Shown here one piece after another: positions 4,908 to 9,156 of a stretch of 9,156 bases of DNA. Below the pieces are notes generated by a model. It was not told where the DNA came from. It searched no databases and worked only from the letters and a program-made list of their open reading frames with translations. This DNA is from JAWWBN01 sp033720955 (GTDB lineage: Bacteria > Acidobacteriota > Thermoanaerobaculia > Multivoradales > JAHEKO01): contig JAWWBN010000159.1 in the NCBI GenBank assembly GCA_033720955.1, positions 1-9,156 on the forward strand, read 5' to 3'. How positions within the stretch are numbered: the stretch's first letter is position 1; each line of letters starts with the position of its first letter. The position numbers and the translations under genes were made by a program.

Positions 4908-6002
4908 ATGGAGCTTTTCGAAGAACTCACCGAAATGGGCCACGAGCGGGTGCTCGTCTGCAGCAACCCGGAGGTCGGCCTGCGGGCCATCATCGCCGTC
5001 CACTCCACCGTCCTCGGACCGGGGCTGGGTGGCGTGCGGATGTGGCCGTTCGAGAGCTTCGAGGAGGCGGTGATCGACGCCCTGCGTCTCTCCCGCGGCA
5101 TGACCTACAAGGCCGCCGCGGCCGGGCTCAACCTCGGCGGCGGCAAGGCGGTGATCATCGGCGACTCCAAGAAGGACAAGAGCGAGGCGCTGTTCCGCTC
5201 CTTCGGCCGCTATGTCGAGTCCCTCAACGGCCTCTACATCACCGCCGAGGACGTGGGCACCGACATGGAGGACATGGAGCTCATCCTCACCGAGACCCGC
5301 TGGGTGACCGGCGTCTCGCCCGCCCACGGCGGCAGCGGGGACCCGTCGCCGGTGACCGCCTGGGGCGTGCTGCAGGGAATCAAGGCGGCGCTGAACTGGA
5401 AGTTCGGCTCGCCGGAGGTCCACGGTCGGGTGATCGCGATCCAGGGACTGGGCAGCGTCGGCAGCCAGATGGCCCGATACCTCTCGAGAGACGGCGCCAA
5501 GGTGGTGGCCGCCGACATCGACAGCGAGGCCGCCGACCGCGCGCAGGACGACCTCGGGGTCGAGATCGTCTCCACCGACGAGATCCTCGAGGTCGAGTGC
5601 GACGTCCTGGCCCCCTGCGCCCTCGGCGCCATCCTCAACGCCGAGTCCATCCCCAAGCTGCGCTGCGGAATCGTGGCCGGCGCCGCCAACAACCAGCTCG
5701 CCAACGAGCACCGGGACGGCCAGGCGCTGCACGACCGCGAGATCCTCTACGCGCCCGACTTCGTGGTGAACGCCGGCGGCCTCATCAACGTCTACAACGA
5801 GCTCTCCGGCGGCTACAACCGCGAGCGTGCCCTGCGGATGACCCGCGGCATCTACCTGAACCTGATGCGGGTCTTCGAGATCTCGCGCACCAAGCAGATC
5901 CCCACCTACATCGCCGCCGACCATCTCGCCGAGGAGCGGATCGACACGATCCGCCGCCTGGGCTCCCGGCACTGGGGCCGCTTCATCAACAACCGGCGCT
6001 GA
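4908..6002 (+). CDS. Leucine dehydrogenase (Glu/Leu/Phe/Val dehydrogenase family)
   Basis: This 364-residue enzyme oxidatively deaminates L-leucine and other branched-chain amino acids to 2-keto acids with NAD+, releasing ammonia. The reverse reaction is also possible. The substrate-domain motif MTYKAAAAGLNLGGGK (65-80) places the two key lysines at K68 and K80 and the catalytic aspartate at D115 (AEDVGTD), the same numbers as in Bacillus leucine dehydrogenase. The NAD-binding fold carries GLGSVG (180-185) with an acidic ADID (202-205) after beta-2, consistent with NAD over NADP. GGLINVYNELSGGYN (290-304) is also typical. It is the only plus-strand gene here and is divergent from queG. Its stop lies inside cmk's 3' end, a 17-bp tail-to-tail overlap. 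A supply of branched-chain keto acids for iso-fatty acids or leucine breakdown is a plausible role (inference). Confidence 0.94.
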   Translation: MELFEELTEMGHERVLVCSNPEVGLRAIIAVHSTVLGPGLGGVRMWPFESFEEAVIDALRLSRGMTYKAAAAGLNLGGGKAVIIGDSKKDKSEALFRSFGRYVESLNGLYITAEDVGTDMEDMELILTETRWVTGVSPAHGGSGDPSPVTAWGVLQGIKAALNWKFGSPEVHGRVIAIQGLGSVGSQMARYLSRDGAKVVAADIDSEAADRAQDDLGVEIVSTDEILEVECDVLAPCALGAILNAESIPKLRCGIVAGAANNQLANEHRDGQALHDREILYAPDFVVNAGGLINVYNELSGGYNRERALRMTRGIYLNLMRVFEISRTKQIPTYIAADHLAEERIDTIRRLGSRHWGRFINNRR

Positions 6003-6681
6003 CGCCGCCGGCCGCGCCCACCCGCTCCACGATCCGGTCGATCACCTCCTCCGCGGAGAGGTGCGCCGTATCCAGGGCGACGTAGCTCTCGTCGTAGGTC
6101 AGCGGCGAGGTCGGTCGCCTGCGGTCCCGCCGGTCGCGCTCGGTCAGCTCGGCCTCGAGCTGGCGGTGGGAGAGGCCGCGGCCGCCGGCCCGACGGAGCT
6201 GGCCCAGCCGTCGCTCGATGCGGACCTCCTCCGGAGCCTCCAGGAAGAACTTGTACGGGGTGCCGGGAAAGACCCGGGTGCCGATGTCGCGTCCCTCCAT
6301 CACCGCTCCGCACTCCCCCGCCCACTGCCGCTGGAGCTCGACCAGCCGCCGCCGCACCCCCGGGTGGACGGCGGAGCGCGAGGTGGCCTCGGAGACCTCG
6401 GGAGTGCGGATCTCCTCGCCCACCGGGGCGCCGTCGAGAAGCACCTCCATCTTGCCCGCCTCGCCCAACCGAAAGCCGAGATCCAGCTCCGCGGCCACCC
6501 GCTCCGCCGCCTCCCGGTCCTCCGGATCGATGCCGAGCTGGAGCAGCTTCCACCCCACCGCCCGGTACATCGCCCCGGTCTCGAAGTAGGGCACCCCCAG
6601 CCGCTGGGCCACGCCGCGCGCGACCGTGGTCTTGCCGACGCCGGAGGGACCGTCGATGGCGACGATCAGCTTCCCGGTCAC
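5986..6681 (-). CDS. cmk: Cytidylate (CMP/dCMP) kinase
   Basis: Cmk phosphorylates CMP and dCMP with ATP in the cytoplasm. The 231-residue protein has the P-loop GPSGVGKTT (11-19), the YFETGAMYRA nucleotide-binding motif (32-41), EGRDIGTRVFP (129-139) and an arginine-rich lid RDRRDRRRPTSPL (182-194). The end matches the usual VALDTxxLSxEEVIDRI pattern. Length is normal for bacterial Cmk. The start is a GTG whose GTGA overlaps the rluB stop; the reading frame is open far upstream, but homology begins at VTGKLIVAIDG, so the longer frame is not used. It is the last gene of the trpS-scpA-scpB-rluB-cmk series. The final 17 bp overlap the 3' end of the convergent leucine dehydrogenase, so the two transcripts must run into each other. 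Confidence 0.95.
   Translation of the reverse strand: MTGKLIVAIDGPSGVGKTTVARGVAQRLGVPYFETGAMYRAVGWKLLQLGIDPEDREAAERVAAELDLGFRLGEAGKMEVLLDGAPVGEEIRTPEVSEATSRSAVHPGVRRRLVELQRQWAGECGAVMEGRDIGTRVFPGTPYKFFLEAPEEVRIERRLGQLRRAGGRGLSHRQLEAELTERDRRDRRRPTSPLTYDESYVALDTAHLSAEEVIDRIVERVGAAGGVSAGC
5993..6011. other. Inverted repeat at the convergent gene junction
   Basis: CCGGCG (5993-5998) and CGCCGG (6006-6011) form a 6-bp stem with a 7-nt loop centred on the leucine dehydrogenase stop codon. An alternative register gives CGGCG/CGCCG with a CTGA tetraloop. It is symmetric for both strands and could slow or end transcription in both directions. Neither side has a T-run, so a terminator role is speculative. 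Confidence 0.25.
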
Positions 6682-7430
6682 CGCGCCGGCCCTCTCGTCC
6701 GCCCCGGCGGACGCTCGCCGCGCAGCGAGGCCACCTCCGCCGGGCTGAGCCGGCGCCAGGCGCCCCTCGGCAGACCGCGGTCCGTCAGGGCGCCGATCGC
6801 CACCCGGCGCAGACGCTGCACCGGGTGGCCGATGCGGAAGAACATCTCGCGCACCTGGCGGGTCCGCCCCTCGCCGATCTCCACGGTCCACCAGGAGTAC
6901 TTCTCCCCCGTGGTGCGGCGCCCCGGACGCACCCGGGCCGGCGCCGTGCGCCGCCCGTCGAGCACCACGCCCCGCTCGAGGCTCGCGACGGCGCTCTCGC
7001 CGGGCACCCCCTTGACCTTGACCTCGTACCGCTTGACGCAGCCGTGACGCGGGTGGGAGACCCGCTGCGCCAGGTCGCCGTCGTCCGTGAGCAGCAGCAG
7101 CCCCTCGGTGTGGTAGTCCAGCCGGCCCACCGGGAAGACGCGCCGCCGGTACCGGGCCGGCACGAGGTCCATCACCGTGGGCCGGCCCCGCGTGTCGCTG
7201 CGGGAGGTGAGCACGCCGTCGGGCTTGTTGAGCAGCAGGTAGACGCCCGGGGCGCGCGCCGCCACCCGGCGGCCGTCCACCTTGACGGCGTCGTCGGGCT
7301 CCACCTTGTCGCCGAGGGTGGCGACCCGGCCGTTGACCGTGACCCGGCCCTCGCGGATCAGCCTCTCGGCCCCCCGGCGCGAGGCCACCCCGGCGCGGGC
7401 GATCACCTTCTGCAGCCGCTCGCCGGTCAT
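6678..7430 (-). CDS. rluB: 23S rRNA pseudouridine synthase (RsuA/RluB family)
   Basis: The protein converts a specific uridine of large-subunit rRNA (position 2605 in E. coli numbering, by family) to pseudouridine. The 250 residues begin with an S4 RNA-binding domain (about 3-58: RLQKVIARAGVASRR, VTVNG). The catalytic core follows, with LLNKPDGVLTS (66-76), the GRLDYHTEGLLLLTDDG motif (102-118) carrying the catalytic Asp105, KRYEVKVKG (133-141) and EGRTRQVREMF (187-197). The C-terminal tail is short and Arg/Pro-rich. RluB is preferred over RsuA, RluE and RluF because of the scpA-scpB-rluB-cmk neighbourhood, common in many bacteria; sequence alone supports the family more firmly than the site. 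Its ATG overlaps the scpB stop (ATGA) and its TGA overlaps the cmk GTG. Confidence 0.92.
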   Translation of the reverse strand: MTGERLQKVIARAGVASRRGAERLIREGRVTVNGRVATLGDKVEPDDAVKVDGRRVAARAPGVYLLLNKPDGVLTSRSDTRGRPTVMDLVPARYRRRVFPVGRLDYHTEGLLLLTDDGDLAQRVSHPRHGCVKRYEVKVKGVPGESAVASLERGVVLDGRRTAPARVRPGRRTTGEKYSWWTVEIGEGRTRQVREMFFRIGHPVQRLRRVAIGALTDRGLPRGAWRRLSPAEVASLRGERPPGRTRGPAR

Positions 7431-8008
7431 TCCGATGACGCCGCCGCCTCTTCGACGGCTCTCCCGCTGCCGGGCTGGGCCAGCTCCTCGAACTCCTCGA
7501 GGGGAGGCAGGTCCTGGAGCGAGCTCAGCCCGAACTGGACCAGGAACTCCCGGGTGGTGGCGTAGAGGAAGGGCTTGCCCACCACGGGCTTGCGGCCGGC
7601 GATGCGGATCAGCCGCCGCTCCAGGAGGGTCTTGAGGACCGCGGAGGAGTTGACCCCTCTGAGCTCCTGGATCTCCGGCCCGCTCACCGGCTGCCGGTAG
7701 GCCACGATGGCCAGGGTCTCGAGCGCCGCCATCGACAGCCGCTGCCGGCCGCGGATGTCGAAGAAACGGCGCAGCCAGCCCGCCAGCTCCGGGCGGGTGG
7801 CGAGACGCACCCCCCCGGCGACGCGCTCGGCCATGACCCCCCGGTTGGGCCTCTCGGCGTAGCGCTCGAGCACCGCGTCCACGGCTGCGAGAACCCGCTT
7901 CCGGTCGTCGTCGGGGAAGAGCTCCAGCAGCCGCGGCTCGCCGATGGGCTCGTTGGCGGCGAAGAGGACGGCCTCGACCACCGCCTCGATCTCGGCCTGC
8001 TCCGTCAC
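7427..8008 (-). CDS. scpB: Segregation and condensation protein B
   Basis: ScpB binds the ScpA kleisin and, with SMC, forms the bacterial condensin that compacts and separates chromosomes. The 193 residues show two winged-helix units: EAVLFAANEPI (12-22) opens the first, and the signature LETLAIVAYRQPVSGPEIQ (96-114) with GVNSSAVLKTLLERRLI (118-134) marks the second. They are followed by GRKPVVGKPFLYATT (138-152) and FLVQFGLSSLQDLPPL (155-170). A short acidic/alanine tail ends the protein, as is usual. The start is a GTG overlapping the scpA stop codon (GTGA), and the stop overlaps the rluB start (ATGA), so ScpA:ScpB output is probably set by translational coupling. An upstream open frame exists but lies over scpA and is not used. 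Confidence 0.95.
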   Translation of the reverse strand: MTEQAEIEAVVEAVLFAANEPIGEPRLLELFPDDDRKRVLAAVDAVLERYAERPNRGVMAERVAGGVRLATRPELAGWLRRFFDIRGRQRLSMAALETLAIVAYRQPVSGPEIQELRGVNSSAVLKTLLERRLIRIAGRKPVVGKPFLYATTREFLVQFGLSSLQDLPPLEEFEELAQPGSGRAVEEAAASSE

Positions 8009-8790
8009 GACGGCACGCTCTCGCGCTCTTCGTCGGAGACCGCCCGATCGGTGCGGTAGAGGAGCAGCTCCCCCGCCCCGGTGCCGTGCAGCCGCACCAG
8101 CCGCAGCCGCAGCAGCTCCAGGACGGCCAGAAACGCCGCCACCGCCTCGCCCCGGGAGCTGCGCCGTCGGAGGTCGTCCAGCAGGTCGATCGGCCGAGCC
8201 GGCGCCAACCGCTCGAGCAGGCGGTCGAACTGCTTCCGGACCGACCAGGTCTCCACCGCCAGCCGCAGCGCGTGCGGGTGCTCGCGGTCGTAGCGCTCGA
8301 TGACCTGGCCGAACGCCTTGAGCAGGTCGTAGAGCGACACCTCGCCCAGATCGAGCCGCTCGTCGGGATCGGCGTCGGGCAGGTCCGGCTCGCGGGTCCA
8401 GATTCCCATCCGCAGGCCGTGGATCTCGGCCAGGGACTGGGAGGCCTCCTTCAGACGCCGGTACTCCAGCAGCCGCTCCACCAGCTCCTGACGGGGGTCC
8501 TCCTCGGGCTCGTCGCCGTCGGCGCGGCGCGGGAGGAGCATCCGCGACTTGAGCTGGATGAGGAGCGCCGCCTCGTAGAGGTACTCGGCGGCCACGTCGA
8601 GGTCGAGCTCCTCCATCAATCCCAGGTACTCGTGGAACTGGTCGCAGATCAGCGTCACGGGGATGTCGGAGATCTCCACCTCGTTGACCCGGACCAGGTG
8701 CAGGAGCAGGTCCAAAGGGCCCTCGAAGACGGGGAGACGGACCCGCCACTCGGCCGGCAGGCCGGAGCCGGTCTCCGTCGCCGCGGTCAC
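8005..8790 (-). CDS. scpA: Segregation and condensation protein A (kleisin)
   Basis: ScpA is the kleisin that bridges the two SMC heads and recruits ScpB. The 261 residues begin, after a short variable lead, with the signature FEGPLDLLLHLV (22-33), continue with EISDIPVTLICDQF (39-52) and the second hallmark EYLYEAALLIQLKSRMLLP (69-87). They end with a winged-helix SMC-head-binding domain (about 212-246, FLAVLELLRLRLVRL). The acidic linker DGDEPEEDP (91-99) is normal. The start chosen is the GTG at 8788-8790, two bases after the trpS stop, with a GGGGGAGGGG ribosome-binding stretch inside the trpS end. The frame is open further upstream over trpS, but that part is a shadow of trpS. The pair with scpB immediately downstream is the usual arrangement. 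Confidence 0.95.
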   Translation of the reverse strand: MTAATETGSGLPAEWRVRLPVFEGPLDLLLHLVRVNEVEISDIPVTLICDQFHEYLGLMEELDLDVAAEYLYEAALLIQLKSRMLLPRRADGDEPEEDPRQELVERLLEYRRLKEASQSLAEIHGLRMGIWTREPDLPDADPDERLDLGEVSLYDLLKAFGQVIERYDREHPHALRLAVETWSVRKQFDRLLERLAPARPIDLLDDLRRRSSRGEAVAAFLAVLELLRLRLVRLHGTGAGELLLYRTDRAVSDEERESVPS

Positions 8791-8792
8791 GG

Positions 8793-9156
8793 CTACGACC
8801 CCTCCCCCAGACCGTAGTCGAGCGAGATCGCCCGCCGCACCTCGTCCATGGTCTCGCGGGCGCGCTCGCGCGCCGTGGCGCTGCCGTCGCGGATCACGTC
8901 GCGCAGGGTGTCGGGCCGGCGCAGCAGCTCTTCGCGGCGGTCGCGGATGGGCGTCAGAAACTCGTTGATCCGCTCCGCCAGGAGCCTCTTGTCGTCCACG
9001 CAGCCGATTCGCGCCAGCCGGCAGTCGTTCTCGACCCGCCGGCAGACTTCCGGCGGCGACACCAGGAGGTGAAAGTCGAACAGGTTGCACTCGTCGGGGT
9101 GTCCGGGGTCCTTCCGACGCAGCCGCTTCGGGTCGGTGAACATCTGCATGCACTTC
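8793..9156 (-). CDS. trpS: Tryptophanyl-tRNA synthetase, C-terminal part (partial)
   Basis: The N-terminal part lies beyond the right edge; about 120 C-terminal residues are visible. They carry the bacterial TrpS C-terminal pattern: MFTDPKRLRRKDPGHPDEC, then a Phe/Leu-rich stretch, RLARIGCVDDKRLLAERI, LTPIRDRREEL, and a final DGSATARERARETMDEVRRAISLDYG, which is the anticodon-binding helical domain. The catalytic Rossmann fold with its HIGH-like and KMSKS-like motifs is outside the window, so activity cannot be judged. The enzyme charges tRNA-Trp with tryptophan in the cytoplasm. The stop is TAG and scpA starts two bases later. The trpS-scpA-scpB order is found in several bacterial phyla. Confidence 0.92.
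   Translation of the reverse strand, partial: KCMQMFTDPKRLRRKDPGHPDECNLFDFHLLVSPPEVCRRVENDCRLARIGCVDDKRLLAERINEFLTPIRDRREELLRRPDTLRDVIRDGSATARERARETMDEVRRAISLDYGLGEGS

Noticed and set aside
4671..5972. Minus-strand open frame of about 433 codons opposite leucine dehydrogenase
   Set aside because: It covers almost exactly the dehydrogenase gene in antisense and shows no recognisable domain. The plus-strand protein has all its catalytic motifs.
3473..6085. Very long plus-strand open frame of about 870 codons
   Set aside because: It runs antisense to queG and then out of frame over leucine dehydrogenase. Its composition (Arg/Ala/Gly/Pro) is the typical shadow of GC-rich coding DNA.

Overview
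The window is a very GC-rich (roughly 70% by eye), densely packed bacterial chromosome segment. It carries eleven protein genes, two of them cut by the window edges. Almost every base is coding. The only sizeable gaps are about 244 bp (4664-4907) and 180 bp (3347-3526), and both look regulatory. I see no rRNA, tRNA, CRISPR array, IS element or phage gene. The gene set (TrpS, ScpA/ScpB, RluB, Cmk, six-domain S1, IHF-like protein) is core housekeeping of a Gram-negative-type bacterium. The order rpsA - IHF/HU - HIT hydrolase - small membrane protein, plus a leucine dehydrogenase and the high GC, suggests Acidobacteriota (Thermoanaerobaculia-like) or a neighbouring deep lineage. That placement is inference and was not tested.

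Right block, minus strand, 9156 down to 5986: trpS (3' end only), scpA, scpB, rluB, cmk. These run head to tail with a 2-nt gap and then GTGA, ATGA and GTGA stop/start overlaps, so they are very probably one translationally coupled operon. It links tRNA charging, chromosome condensation (the two kleisin-complex partners), 23S rRNA pseudouridylation and CMP phosphorylation.

Middle block, 3527 to 6002: a plus-strand leucine dehydrogenase whose 3' end overlaps the 3' end of cmk by 17 bp, and a divergent minus-strand queG (last step of queuosine synthesis). They share a 244-bp intergenic region. In many bacteria cmk is followed directly by rpsA, so these two genes look like an insertion into an otherwise conserved cmk-rpsA-ihf cluster.

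Left block, minus strand, 3526 down to 1: a near-consensus sigma70-type promoter (TTGACA, 17 bp, TATACT) drives rpsA. The mRNA would start with a 9-bp perfect stem-loop. rpsA is followed by an IHF/HU gene, a HIT-family (Ap4A phosphorylase-like) gene, a four-helix membrane protein of unknown function, and the first 15 codons of another gene. Short gaps and a GTGA overlap suggest one operon. The S1 protein carries an unusual, repetitive Glu/Ala-rich acidic tail of about 130 residues beyond its sixth S1 domain.

I found no clearly new multi-gene system. The points most worth a second look are the rpsA leader hairpin, the acidic repeat tail of S1, and the unusual placement and regulation of the queG/leucine dehydrogenase pair.
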